Counted from the stretch's first letter, positions 44,922 to 56,058 are shown. The stretch is 64,000 bases of DNA from Narthecium ossifragum (GCA_963920575.1 OY986970.1:22451274-22515273); one strand, 5' to 3'. The notes: generated from the letters alone by a model not told the origin. Numbers and translations are program-made.

Positions 44922-45149
44922 TCATTTCCCTTTCCGCGAACCAGATACCACCCCGAGTCTGGCGAGGTGAGCGGAGGAGACGACGACGGCAAGCTTGGTG
45001 CCTAGGCGGATGCTAAAGATGGGGTCGTAGGTGCGTGGGTCGGGTTCCAAGGAGAGAAGGTTGCCCATGATGGGTAGGCCAGTGGGTCTCGGCGACAGCG
45101 GTGGGGTGGGGCAACTACGGCGATGGTGACAACCTCTATCTCCATCCAT
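44922..45149 (-). pseudogene. Captured cytochrome P450 N-terminal fragment
   Basis: The minus-strand frame contains the proline-rich hinge and first conserved strand of a plant P450: PRPTGLPIMGNLLSLEPD, TYDPIFSIRLGTKLAVVVSSAHLARLG. The spacing is shorter than in the family, about ten residues being missing before the GPIFS-like segment. The tail VVVSSAHLARLG is partly duplicated further on (VVISSAPLAGLG at about 44840-44880). It resembles CYP76/CYP706-type sequences. No heme-binding region is present, so it is a transposon-borne fragment and not a gene. Confidence 0.7.
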
Positions 45150-45186
45150 TGGAACAGAGCATCCTCATGAAACAGAGCATCCAGTT

Positions 45187-45650
45187 CTATCTCCATCCAT
45201 TGTCGATCATGTCCTCCGTCGAGGTAGCGCAGCGCTTGGTCTCGTGGCTCGGCTCACGCTCGCACTCGCATATCGTGCCACCTATGGCCCGCCCCAACGC
45301 GGTGTCCGGCCACACCGCGAAGAACAATTGGCTCTCCATGAAGAACTTCCCCAGCTCCACCACCCATTTGTTCCCCATCACCTTCTTCTTTGTGTCGATT
45401 GCGGCGTCGATGGTGGATGTGGTGGTTTGCGTCGCAGAGGACGCAAGCTCATGGGGGACGACGGAGGCCTTCTTGTAGTCGGTGAAGGTGACGCCGCCGG
45501 ATTTCGAGTAGGAAGTGAAGCTGGTGTTGTCGCCGTTGTAGCTCTTGAAGGTGACGTTGGGGTTATTGATGCCTTCCGCGTAGGAGTTAAACCTGTCGGG
45601 CGCGAGGTCTAGGCCGGCGAGTGCCAGGGCTGGTAGAGGAAAGGGAAGGG
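45187..45650 (-). pseudogene. Second captured coding fragment, not identified
   Basis: About 150 codons are open on the minus strand: LALAGLDLAPDRFNSYAEG, INNPNVTFKSYNGDN, VTFTDYKKASVVPHELASS, KKKVMGNKWVVELGKFF, then a Ser/Cys-rich end. Composition and regularity look like an expressed protein exon with high GC third positions, but I do not recognise the family. It lies head-to-tail with the P450 fragment, which suggests acquisition from two loci or two exons. Confidence 0.5.
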
Positions 45651-45960
45651 ACCAATTAAAACCTAGATATGTGATAGGGGCATTTAAGTAAAATTGCCTA
45701 CCATGGTTAGGATTTAACCGTAGTTAGGTTAGTTCACCTGACGAGAGTTGACGGAAGGGCATGTTTAGTATTTTCTCAATGTTTTTAGGGGAACATATGT
45801 GAATGTAAAGATTATAAGGGTGCATTTGTAATTTAAGAAGTTTTCAAGGTATCAAAAGTAAATAACCCTTAAATATATTCTATATATATAAGGTAGAAGG
45901 TAGGGTTTTTTTTTCGGGGGGGCACCTGCCGCCCCACCTCAATATGTGGATCTGCCCCTG

Positions 45961-46340
45961 TGTATGTATATACACGTATGATAGATGAACTTGTATGTAA
46001 GTGTACATACATTATAAATGTATGTAAGTGTACATACATGATTGTACATACATGTATGCACACATACACATATATGTCTATGTATACATGTCAATGTGTA
46101 TGTGCATATGTATATTTTGAATTGTATGCATGTGTATGTGTATGAGTATGTCCAGTATGTTTATGTGTATGTGTATGTACATATATGTGTATATGTACAT
46201 ACACATACATATATATATGTGTATATGTACATACACATACATATATATATGTGTATATGTACATACACATACATATATATATATTTATACATATATACAT
46301 ATACATATTTTAGACATATATACATAACATATATAACAAT
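45961..46340. repeat. TATG/TACA microsatellite region
   Basis: Alternating TGTATG and ACATAC words occupy this stretch. A 32-base unit (TGTGTATATGTACATACACA...) is repeated about three times at 46187-46285. Long frames of Met/Tyr/Val/His/Ile codons on both strands are artefacts of the repeat. Confidence 0.9.
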
Positions 46341-47591
46341 TCTAATAAATGTATGGAACACGTGGCGTAATCTGCACCCCCCACGTTAGGTTGGGTGGGA
46401 GCGGCTAGAAATCATTTTTCTTAGATTAGTGCTGATATGAGTACACATGGTCACCAGCTAGCATGTGTATTGCACATGTATAGCTCACCACTCTATTTTA
46501 TTAAAGGGGTAGTGATTGGAGTACCCGCATAGCCATCAGTAACTACAGTATATTTTATTTTTAATGTTAACGTGTTAAAGGGTTAATGGATAGTAACAGA
46601 ATCGAACCGATATGTTAGATAAAACATAGCAGGGAAGAGAAAAAGAAACCACATGCTCTGTTGATGTGTTTCGAAGTCCAATCGATGGCGCCAAGGAGAG
46701 GGCGAGAGGGCGGCGGTTAGGGTTTTGTTCCGGAGACGATGGAGGAGTGATTGAGATATCTATCCTTCCCATTATGACGAGCAGAGGCCGGCGGAAAGAA
46801 AATGCGATGAGAGGAGAGAGCGGCAGCTACGGTTTCGTCCAGAGAAGATGGAGGACTGATGGAGCACTATTCAAACCAAATAGATGCATTGAGCCGTCAA
46901 CAAATTGATCTGTTAACATAGTACATATTAAAAAGCTATTAAACTATTAAAAATGCGTGGTTATGTACACAAATCGTTTTCCTTACTAATAATGGCTATC
47001 TTCCACAATTCATCTAACAAGCCCTTATAAACGGCCGGTCTTAACCTTCACAACTCATATCTCCAAATACACTTCTTAGGTACCGAGAATTCCATGTTGT
47101 AAAATAAACCCAACATCAATTAAGACTTTGTTTAGGGTTTTGAGTTAGCTTGCTTTCTATTTAATTAAAAAGTCTGATTAGAATTGGTGTTTTAGTTTTG
47201 TTATGAAACCATCTATATACAGGGGTATCAGGCGTCATGTAGCTTTTGACCAGAGAGATTAATAAAGAAAGGGGGAAGGGGCGTCAGCACCATAAAATAG
47301 ACTTATCCTGTTAAAAAATCACTAAGTATAAGATTTGGGGCATTAACACCATCTAACACTTCAAAAGACACTTATGCCCCCCTCCTACAACAGCTTCCAA
47401 AAACCTATGCCCTCCTCTCACTCCTCCTCCTCCTCCTCTCTCCTCGCCTCTTCACCGTCACCCATCCGCCTCCTCTCGCTCCTCCACCTCCTCTCTCCTT
47501 CAAACGCCATCAACACCCTCCTCTCGCTCCTCAACCTCTCCTTCAAACGCCATGAACGCGCATTAGAAGCTCCAAACTCTAGGCCATATCG
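46341..47591. other. Unassigned sequence
   Basis: The part 46640-46870 is moderately GC-rich, with two related words (GGCGGCGGTTAGGGTTTTGTTCC... and GGCAGCTACGGTTTCG...) near 46710 and 46823, suggesting a small duplication. 47100-47280 has the look of a degenerate copia LTR (CTATATACAGGGG...GTCATGTAGC). Neither is certain. No gene is supported. Confidence 0.4.
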
Positions 47592-48162
47592 ATGGATCCG
47601 CATCGCCCCAAGAAGAACGGTTGCGATGGCAGCGGCGAGGAGAACGGCATGGCAGTTAAGAAGATGCGACCGTCGCCGACTATCATCGTCGACGAGATCT
47701 TCGAGGTGTTCTCCCACCACGCCCTCGGTGTTGCCCGAATCAACAACGACAGCTTCGAGAGCTGCCCCACCTCTGTTCTTACTGCCCAGTCGCGGTGGCA
47801 GCGGATGTTCCTCGCGCAGCCTGAAGACGTCTACTTCCACGGCCTCCAGCCCTCGATCCTCCAATCACGAAAGCAGATCCACGATCTAGTCAATGCTGAC
47901 AAGAAACCTAATCGACAATGCCACCACGGCCGCAACCGTCGTCCTCCATCGCGCAGCATGGGCGTTCCGCGAGGGTCCCTTCTCCCTTGTCAACAAGGTC
48001 TCCTTGACAAGTTCACCGTCATCGCCGCCCTTCACCGTCACCGTCGTCGGGGCTGGATCTCCACGCCACCATCGTCCTCCAGTGCATAGCATGGGATGCA
48101 AGAAGCGGATGTCGGAATCCGCATTGAAAAGGGAAAAGATAAAAGAGAAAAGAGAAAACTAA
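47592..48162 (+). other. GC-rich coding-like stretch, unidentified
   Basis: A 165-codon frame from ATG 47592 (MDPHRPKKNGCDGSGEENG, then TIIVDEIFEVFSHH). Codon composition is gene-like but no family is recognised, and overlapping frames on both strands are equally open because of the GC bias. It may be a captured fragment, as the 3' sequence dissolves into repeats. Confidence 0.3.
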
Positions 48163-48430
48163 AACGAACCTGCAAGCAGCCGCCATCGTCGCCGCCTATC
48201 GCCGCTCATCACCCCATTCATGAGGATGACTTCACCAAGAGTCCAAGCGGAGCTGCAGGAAGGAGCTGTCGGAATTCATATTGAAAAGAGAAAAGTGAAA
48301 AGTGAAAAGTGAAAAGTGAAAAGGGAAAACTGAAATAGACCTACAATCAGCCGCCATCGTCGCCGCCTATTGCCGCTCATCACCCCATTCACGATGATGA
48401 CTTCATTAAGAGTTCAAGAGGACCTACAAG
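48163..48430. repeat. Duplicated segment and GAAAAGT microsatellite
   Basis: A block around CAGCCGCCATCGTCGCCGCC occurs at about 48176 and 48349, with about 100 bases of shared sequence on each side. Between them is a short array of GAAAAGT (about 48288-48322). Confidence 0.75.
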
Positions 48431-48523
48431 AAGTTTAACGCCGGCAGCCGCCGAGGAGGAGGTGGACACCCTGGCTATAGGAAGCGGCTGTCAGAATCCG
48501 AATTGGAAAGAGAAAAGAGAAAA

Positions 48524-48920
48524 CTTGTCTTAACCGACAACGAGCTCCCCACTTCACTTTTCTCTTTTTCATTTTTCTCTTTTCTCTTTCGATCCCCCAT
48601 CTCCGCCGCCATTCTCATCAAGCAGCCACCAGAATCATTCCCTGATGTCCCTACTATCCCTCCTATACTTGTCTTAAGGACAACGAGCTCCCAACTTCAT
48701 TTTTCTCTTTTTTTCATTTTTCTCTTTTCTCTTTTCTCTTTCAATCCCCCGTCTCAGCCGCCATTCTCATCGATCAGCCACCAAAATTATTCTCTGATGT
48801 CTCTATTATCCCTCCTATACTTGTCTTAACCGACAACGAGCTCCCAACTTCACTCTCCTCTTTTTCATTTTTTCCCTTTTATCTTTTCTCTTTTCTCTTT
48901 TCTCTTTTCTCTTTTCTCTT
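48524..48920. repeat. Tandem repeat, about 150-bp unit, 2.6 copies
   Basis: Units start CTTGTCTTAA(CC)GACAACG at 48524, 48668 and 48820 and contain TTTTCTCTTTTTCATTTTTC and CAGCCGCCATTCTCATC. The third unit dissolves into TTTTCTC repeats. Confidence 0.85.
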
Positions 48921-49877
48921 CCCATTGCATATCAACCCTTCAAATTATCAAACAACTTTTCTCTTCCTATTACATATCAAGCCTTCAAATTATCAAACAA
49001 CCATCATAACCCACTAAACCCACCTTCTAATCACATCCATCTAATCCCACCTTCCTCCCATCTACACCGTCCATCAAATCACATTCATTCTCTCTCATCC
49101 TAACTCTAACACCGCTCACGACCGACCTCGGCGGTCTCTTCGCCGTCCACACCGACCACGTCGCCGCCAAGTCTTCTCGTGAGAATTCCACCGCCGAACT
49201 CCGGCCCCAGCCACATTCCGCGAGTCCTAGGCCAAGCCTCACCAACCCGCCACTTTCCCTGCTCATCTCCGTCGATTTCCTTGCCGACCACCGCAAGCCG
49301 CTTGCCGATCTTGTCACCGCACTGTTTTGTCTCCAACCACACCACCACCGGATGCCGTTGCCCTTCCCGCGAACTTCCGCCACCTCCTTCCTCTCCTTCC
49401 TTTCTGCCGACCGCCTTGTCTCCAGCCCTATCCCGACCAAGCATCATCGCTCCGACCTTCTCGTCACCATGCCATCCTTCGCTAGAACCTCCACCGGCTC
49501 CAATCCCGGGCCTCAGCACTCCACTGCCGACCAAGGATGAGAGGATATCGGAGACGAGGTCGACGGGGCTCCACGAGGCGATGGACAGCGAGGGAAGGAG
49601 CTCGGATGGGGTCGACGAGGCGCGGGATGGAGAGGAGCGGCGGGGTAGCTTCCGTAGCGGAGGACGTGACGGATCTCAGCGATGGTCGAGCTCGGATGCG
49701 GTCACCAATGCCGGAAGGACAACGTCGGTGAAGGGGACCTGGGAGAGGTGGGAAAGGAGATGGGGTGGAGGGGAGGAGTCGCGGATGATGCTAGAGGCAG
49801 AGAAGGTGGCGGGTCTCGACGAAGTCAAGGCTTATGGTCACGGACACCAGTGGCAGGGGAGTGGAGGAGGGCGCTTA
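48921..49877. other. GC-rich unassigned sequence
   Basis: Overlapping Pro/Ser/Arg-rich frames on both strands (for example 49179-49883 plus) are typical of GC-biased non-coding or captured DNA. No recognisable domain is seen apart from the DELLA fragment that follows. Confidence 0.4.
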
Positions 49878-49971
49878 TCTTAGAGACCATGCTCTCAAGC
49901 CAGGTAGATACGTCGGAGGGGTTGTAGTGGATGGTGTCGGTAGCGAGGTGGGCGATTATGGCAGCGTATCG
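49878..49971 (-). pseudogene. DELLA-type GRAS protein fragment (VHYNP motif region)
   Basis: About 30 codons read AHLATDTIHYNPSDVSTWLE followed by SMVSKI. This closely matches the second conserved block of DELLA proteins, ATDTVHYNPSDLSSWxxSML. DELLA proteins are nuclear repressors of gibberellin response, and this block contacts the gibberellin receptor. No GRAS domain follows. The adjoining minus-strand sequence is Pro/Ser-rich like the DELLA linker but out of frame. It is probably another captured or duplicated fragment. Confidence 0.65.
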
Positions 49972-50541
49972 GTTATCATAGATAGGGGTAAAAAGGTCAT
50001 CAAAAATGCATAACAAAACATAATTGATCATAACTGACAAAAAATGATGTTTAGACCTTAAATCTAATAATGGTGGTGTACTTATCAACAAGTTTTACAA
50101 AATTGGTGTAAACACCAATTAACTAATAAAGAAATGGGGTATTAAGCCAGAGCTCCAAATCTAGCCCCCTCCTTATCCAGAACCCCATGGATCTTGGTAA
50201 AAACCCCACATTTACTACTTTTAGATGAATACCCCCAAGACACCTCAAAATGACAATTATACCCTTGTTTTATTTTTCTTTTTTTATACCATCCTTTTCT
50301 CTCTCCTCTCTCTCTCTTCTCTCCTCCGACGAAACAACCCTCACCTTCTTCGCCGGCCACCCACTCCGGCGACCACCCCCTTCCTAACGATCTCCTCTCT
50401 CATCCGGCCAGCCCACAGCTCATCCGCCGATCCCGTCGCGTCTCCAGGAGCTTCCCAAGCTTCCTCCTTCCCCGAGGCCGCCACGACGCCCTCCTGGCCT
50501 CCTTCCTCGGTGAGCTTCTCTCCTCTGTTGGATCCATCACC
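49972..50541. other. AT-rich then GC-rich sequence left of the solo LTR
   Basis: 50131-50270 (GGGGTATTAAGCCAGAGCTC...CAATTATACCCTTG) reads like a Mutator-type terminal arm, but I found no matching arm. 50340-50541 is GC-rich with Pro/Ser-rich frames. The right border is the insertion site of the LTR at 50542. Confidence 0.4.
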
Positions 50542-51407
50542 TGTGAGGACCCGTTCCTCCAACCTGGTCCGACCGCGGTAGGTCGAGGGTCTGGCCTTGC
50601 TTTTGGACCCCAAGGGTAATTTGATCAATTGCGCCTTGGTGGTCGGTTTCACACCCGCATAGTGCACACACGGCTTTGATTGATGTACGTGATTGAGTAG
50701 ATCCAGTAGAGATAACAACTTGGAGCCAGATCAGATTCAGTCTGATCAGTTGGTTCGTCTGAACCGGCTGAGCCACTTAAGTGGCTTAACCCTCTTTTCT
50801 CTCTCCTATTTACTTTCTCTCTCTTTCCTTCTCTCTTTCTTTTCCTTTCCTTTTCTTTTCCTTTCTTTTTCTTTTCCTTCTCTTCCTTCCCTGCTTTCCC
50901 GTGCCCAAGCCCCCTCCTTCCTTCCCTTCTCTGTCCCGTGACAACCTTCCCTCTCTCCCGCGGCGACCCCGTCCCTTCCCCGGTGGCCTGGAGGCGGCGG
51001 CGAGGTCCCCTCCTCCTCCTTCCTCCTCTCTCTCTCTCCGGCGGCAACCCTCTTCCTTCTCCGATGATGGCTGGGGCTGTGGGAGGCCTCCGGCGGCTCT
51101 CCGGCGAGCTGGAGACGACGGCGACGACGGGGGATGGTGGATCACGGCGGATTGAAGCTTGGATTTGCGTTTAAGGTAGGGTTTCTACCTATATCTTTAG
51201 GATAAGCTAGATCTAGGGTTTGATTGTTTGATCTATTGATTTCTATGTGCTAATTAGTCCCTCTAAGCATGCTTAACAACTGATCTAAGTTTGGGAGGAT
51301 TTGATTTCGATTTATGCTGGATTTAAGCATGTTTTTCCCAGATTTTTGTCGGTTCCCTGTTCTTCGATGAACAGTCGCGTTCGAGCTCGATTTGTGAGCT
51401 GTGTGAA

Positions 51408-53060
51408 TGATGAGTGCATGAAAGTGCACTCTGAACAACCTTAAAACCATCTCAATTGCTATATCTTCACCCTTAATCAACTTCTTTAGCACTATTTTTA
51501 TAGTATATGTTACTTCACATAGTTGCTTGGAAAATGCAGGGAATTGGATCTGAAAGAAGCTGAAAAGAGTATATGCATCAAGTTCAAAAATTAATCTGTA
51601 CCTGTTCATGAAGAACCAGATGATGTGCCATATATGGTTGGAAAGCTCTTGAAGTCTAGATTCTGGAGAATTTTACGGTTCATGATTCCGAGTTACCTAG
51701 AGGAAGTTGCAACATTTTTCGTACCAGTGCGCAGTGCTGAGTGAATAGTGACAGTCGACCGTCACATCATCCGTGGCATCGACCGTCGCGCCCGAAAATC
51801 ATCACGGTCGACCGTGAGACCCTCACGGTCGACCGTCAAACCCTCAGGATCGACCGTGGAGCCCGAAAATCACCACGGTCGACCGTCAGATGCTCACGGT
51901 CGACCGTTGCATCAACCATGGCATCGACCGTCAGCCTCTGTCGAAGAAAACACTCCTCAGGGTCGATGCAATGATCGACCGTCGCTTTTACAAACATTGT
52001 GCACAGTTCATGGTCGACCGTGGCATCGTCCGCGGGTGTTTAACGGGTTTAAACTTAACCCGAGTTTGCTAATTCTTGGACCCTATAAATATGAAACTTA
52101 GGGTTACTCAAAGGGGCCTTCTTGGACGTTTTTGGAGGCTCTTTCTGGACGTTCTCCAAGGGAAGAAGATGAAGACATCTCCATCCATGGCCGAGTAATC
52201 CGCGGGCATGGCGGACGGATGATCTAGCGAGGATTAGGGTTTCTTCTCCAACAATGGTTTATAGTTTTTAATCTTTATTGTTAAACTCTTTTCTATGTAT
52301 TGGATCTTCAAATATTATTTTCAGATTATAGATTTCTATGTGGATGATTAATATTATGAATCCAGTCATGCTTCTTTCATGATCTTATATTCTCATAGTC
52401 TTCTCTTTTGATTCTCCTATCGAGTCTTGCGAGACCTTTGCTATACATTGCCCGTAGTGACAGCTGGTATTGTATATTCTTAGAGATCTGGTAAGACAAG
52501 GTTGGGGCTCTATCCCGTGAAATCTTTGCTATGCATTGCCGATTGTGAGAGTTGGTATTGTGTATTCTTAGAGATCTGGTTAGATAGAGTTAGGGCTTTG
52601 TCCCGATGAACTTTTGCTGCGCGTTGCCTGTAGTGACAGCCGGTATCGTGTATTCTTAGGTTTGGTTGGATGAAGTTAGAACTATAAAAAGGAAGAACCA
52701 ATCGTAGGAAGTTATATTTATATATTATATCAGATTCATAATTCTATATCTTCCGGTTATGGTGATTGGGATGTGAATCCCTTAACTGAGTATTATATGA
52801 ACTATTGAGAAGAGAAGAACCTAAATCCGAGTGACGTGATTCCTGAAGCCTAGCCTCATTCAAACCCTGATTTCTTTCGTTAACTTTATCTTACCATTAC
52901 ATCTTCGATCCATTTTCTTAACTTTCATCGCTCTTGATTATTTTCAATTCATTGTTATCTGTGTTTCTGGATCTTTCCTGCTTGTCTCTCTGTGGGATTC
53001 GACCTCTCTTATGCTGTACTGCACCACGACCGCTGTGCGTGACACATTTGAGCGACATCA
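51408..53060 (+). mobile_element. Solo LTR (family B, copy 2) with TSD GTGAA
   Basis: TGATGAGTGCATGAAAGTG...TTTGAGCGACATCA, 1653 bp, with GTGAA on both sides (51403-51407 and 53061-53065). It is homologous to the solo LTR at 14636-16300 over its 5' third and around the TATA box (TATAAATA at 52084-52091). 52400-52700 contains three copies of a unit with TTTGCTATACATTGCC / GTATTGTATATTCTTAG. It is inserted in the Tekay-like LTR. Confidence 0.94.
51750..52035. repeat. GTCGACCGT cluster upstream of the LTR TATA box
   Basis: About a dozen GTCGACCGTC, ATCGACCGTC or CACGGTCGACCGT words occur before TATAAATA at 52084, the same position in the LTR that the GATCGATC words occupy in the family B copy at 14636-16300. 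Confidence 0.8.
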
Positions 53061-54738
53061 GTGAACATGATCTCGTGAAACTTTCAAGATGAAAGTTGCA
53101 GATCATCGAGTTAACTTTCAAGATGAAATTTTCCTACGATTTTTGACGAATTGTTTCCTAAACTGCTGCGAAACAGAGATTAAGAAATTGATTAGTAAAA
53201 TATGTGGAAATGAGACATCAATTAGATCCAATTATTGGGCTGCATGTTCCTAGTATGCTAATCTACATTTGCCCAAGTTTAATTTCCAATTCGACGTCGT
53301 TTGGACGTCGAATTGATGAGATTTCATCGCCTCTAACTAGGGATTAATGTAGAAATCTGGGATTTGACTATTTAGCGGATTTTCGGTGTTTTACCATGTT
53401 TAACTCTTCGAGATGCATGAAATTAGTATTCCTAGTAATATCAAGGATTAGCATGTTCTAATGGATGGTTTTTAGATGATTAATTGTTTGATTTTCGGCA
53501 TGTTTAGTTAGATATAAATCATCCTTGTTTAATTAGCAATTAATTACATGTCATGCTTATTTACATGTATACTTAGCTTGTGGTTGAACCAAGGGAGTTG
53601 TGCCCCTTGGGATGTTTAGCTAATTAAATGGCCGAAGTTGTGCCCTAGTTGATGTTAATTTGTAATTGTGGCATGTTGTATATTGCAGATGTGTTTGATT
53701 ATTATTTGTGTGGCCGGGGTTGTGCCCCCGTTGTAGAAATTGCGGTTGACAGCTGTGGACGTCGTTGTAATGCCAAATTTTGATATGTTGGATACTTGTT
53801 ATTATATCTTTGCTAGATAGATCCTTATTGCTTGAACCCTTGCTATGTTTACCCTCCGGCAAGCTTGATGCTTCGCCTAGCCCGTGTATGTTGTCTTGGC
53901 GTATTGTTGCATGCTACTATTCCTGTATTCTTGTGCCTGAGCATTGCATGCATTTGATTGCATTAGAAGCATCAGGTTAGGTGGTAGGCGATGGTTTCGA
54001 TCGTCGATCCGGGGTTCTCGGGTAGCCCGGATCTAGCCCTAGGACCGGGGTTTTGGTAGTCGAGGATTAGAACGTGATTGTCATCAATGATCATGTTTGA
54101 TTTCATTCGAGGATTATTAAGTAGTCGGACTGAAATATTGTATTGTTTGAGGTTTAGAGGTCGTGTCGCTTCTCCAAGGCCAAGTGCTAAGGATGGTTGT
54201 CGATGCGTTCCTGACGTGGGTCCCCAATGCATGGGAATCCTGCTTGGGTAAGGGTGAACCTGCATGTTACTGTTCCTTGGCCTCCTGGTAACATGTTCAA
54301 GAGAGGTTTCATGACAGGAGTCCTTAGGACATCGACAGGGTTATGGGACCCGTGGCATCCTTTAGACTTAGGCGGAGAAACGACACTGTTGTTGTTTCCC
54401 TTCCTTTCTGTGCGACGTAGAATAGCGTAGAACCCTACTGAGCTTTGTTGCTCACTCCTACCTGGGCTGCATCGGCGATGCAGGTCGATGCAGTCCCTTC
54501 TTTTTCATGAAGTTGCGGTGTTGGAGGCGGCACTCCCCTTGGTGGTGCGTGAGATCGAGGATAGCATCAGTTTATTCTATTCAATTGATGTACAGCTTTA
54601 AATGTATAAATTGTAATCTGAAGGAGAAATGTATTTGTATTTCAATTTGATGGAAATTGATCAGAGATTGCTGTACTTAGAGGACTTGAATCATTATTGT
54701 ATCTTTTTAAAGTTAATTGAGTATTGTAGTAGTTAATT

Positions 54739-56058
54739 GGGTAAATTACCATTTAGTACCTTCAAGTTTAACCAAATTAACGATTAAGGCCCTATGCTTT
54801 GAATTTTAAGAAATAAGGCCCTGGACTTATTAAAACGTAACAATCCGAGCCAAATCCTGACGGCCGTTTGCCATCCTAACGGCTACTTGTCACGTGCCCC
54901 ACCCATCTCACTTCCTTCTACTTCATCCATCTCCTCCACACCAACCCCTTTCCCCTTACCATCCTCTTCCTCTTCCTCGCCGTCAGCTCCAACCTCCGGC
55001 TTATGTCCTTCGAACAATGTCACATGTCCAAACAACTTTTCCTTCCTTGAGAAGCTCGTCCCGCACGAGCACCTCCACCTGCGTGCCCCGCAGTGCTTTA
55101 AATGGCACTTCAAATCCGCCACGACCGAGAAGCTCTTCTTTCAGCACCTCTCGCAAATGTACATCTTGGGGCAGTGGCACCGCTTGAAGTGGTTCTTGAC
55201 GCACACTACCGACTTGAATGGCCGGAACTTCTTGTGCTGCTTGTTCCTATTGCACCCTAAGAACGGGCACGAGAATTTTACAACCCTCTTAGAGAAGGAT
55301 TCTGGTACTATGCTGGTGACGGAGGCGGCGGCGGCGTCGTTTTTGGAAGGGCGGAAGAGAGCTTCGAGGGTCTTAAATTGGTCGCCATGGGCGCGCATGT
55401 GCATCTAGAGGTTGGCATCGCGCTTGAACCCTTTCCCGCACACCTCGCAGAAGTGCACGTGGTCCGCCATCAGCTCGTCGGTGTCTATTTCCATAATCTC
55501 CTCCAGCTCACCGGACGACTCCGTCGCCGGCGGGTTCGGATCGGCGCGCGCGGATTCCGACGCGGGGGCTGGATTGGGGGTAAATGGGAAAGGGGGTTTA
55601 GAAAGGGAGAAGGACGCGAGGAGGGCGGCGCCGTTGAGGATGACCTGCTAGATGGCGGAAGAGATCTCGGCGGAGACGACGTCATGGGGGAGTGGCTGGC
55701 GCCAGAGGAGGGAAGGCTGCTGGAGGAGGGAAGGCCGCCGGAGCCTTCCATCGGGGAGGATTAGGACTATTGGAGCAGAGATGAGAGCCGGGATCTCTCT
55801 AAAAAGCGCGTGGTCGGCGGACCTCGTTCTATGGCTGCTCTTCATGGGAGAGGAGAACAGCGGACAGCAAGTTACAACAAATAGGAGAATGACAAGGATA
55901 CATAAGGTTTTCCGCCGTTAGGATGGCAAACGGTCGTCAGGGCTTGGCTCGGATTGTTACGTTTTAATAAGTCCAGGGCCTTATTTGTTAAAATTCAAAG
56001 TATAGGGCCTTAATCGTTAATTTGGTTAAACTTGAAGGTACTAAATGGTAATTTACCC
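54739..56058. mobile_element. Pack-MULE carrying a STOP1-like gene fragment
   Basis: Terminal inverted repeats of about 140 bp begin GGGTAAATTACCATTTAGTA at both ends and run inward through the word GTTACGTTTTAATAAGTCC and CGTTTGCCATCCTAACGG. The flanks TAGTTAATT (54730-54738) and TGGTTAATT (56059-56067) are a 9-bp TSD with one mismatch. The interior holds a zinc-finger gene on the minus strand and no transposase. It is inserted in the Tekay-like solo LTR. Confidence 0.93.
54883..55845 (-). pseudogene. STOP1/ART1-type C2H2 zinc-finger pseudogene inside the Pack-MULE
   Basis: The minus-strand frame shows the features of STOP1-family transcription factors, which control aluminium and proton tolerance genes. 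After an N-terminal part and the acidic EIDTDELMADHVHFCEVCG, the first finger continues KGFKRDANL, then HMRAHGDQFKT. Further fingers are [53 protein letters not shown] and [17 protein letters not shown], then an acidic tail ending at 54883. In-frame stops interrupt it at three places: in the N-terminal part, within the first finger (after DANL, where the family has Arg), and after YICERC. It appears intron-free and nearly full length from the middle on. It is a captured copy, not the functional gene. Confidence 0.85.

Larger units (their letters stand above)
44640..45868. mobile_element. Pack-MULE with P450 and unidentified gene fragments, perfect 9-bp TSD
   Basis: Terminal inverted repeats of about 125 bp start GGGTTATTTACTTTTGA on both ends and run on through CTTCTTAAATTACAAATG and AAAATACTAAACATGCCC. 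TTAAATATA stands on both sides (44631-44639 and 45869-45877), the 9-bp TSD of Mutator-like elements. The GC-rich interior carries host-gene fragments and no transposase. It is inserted inside the hAT element, so it is younger than that. A T-run followed by a G-run (about 44596-44627) lies just outside the left end. Confidence 0.93.
41581..45960 (-). mobile_element. hAT DNA transposon, with a nested Pack-MULE
   Basis: The left end is CAGTGGCGGATCCAGG, and the reverse complement of the right end is CAGGGGCAGATCCA, giving matching hAT-type terminal inverted repeats (CAGNGGCNGATCCA). It encloses a hAT transposase pseudogene on the minus strand and the Pack-MULE 44640-45868. Net length is about 3.1 kb without the MULE. 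The expected 8-bp TSD is not visible: the right flank is a microsatellite that may have changed. It is inserted in the gag region of the chromovirus. Confidence 0.8.

Noticed and set aside
45960..46389. Met/Tyr/Val/His-rich frames on both strands
   Set aside because: Translation of the TATG/TACA microsatellite.
49179..49883. 234-residue plus-strand frame
   Set aside because: Pro/Ser/Arg/Gly composition without domain. The minus strand of the same interval leads into the DELLA fragment, and GC bias opens several phases.
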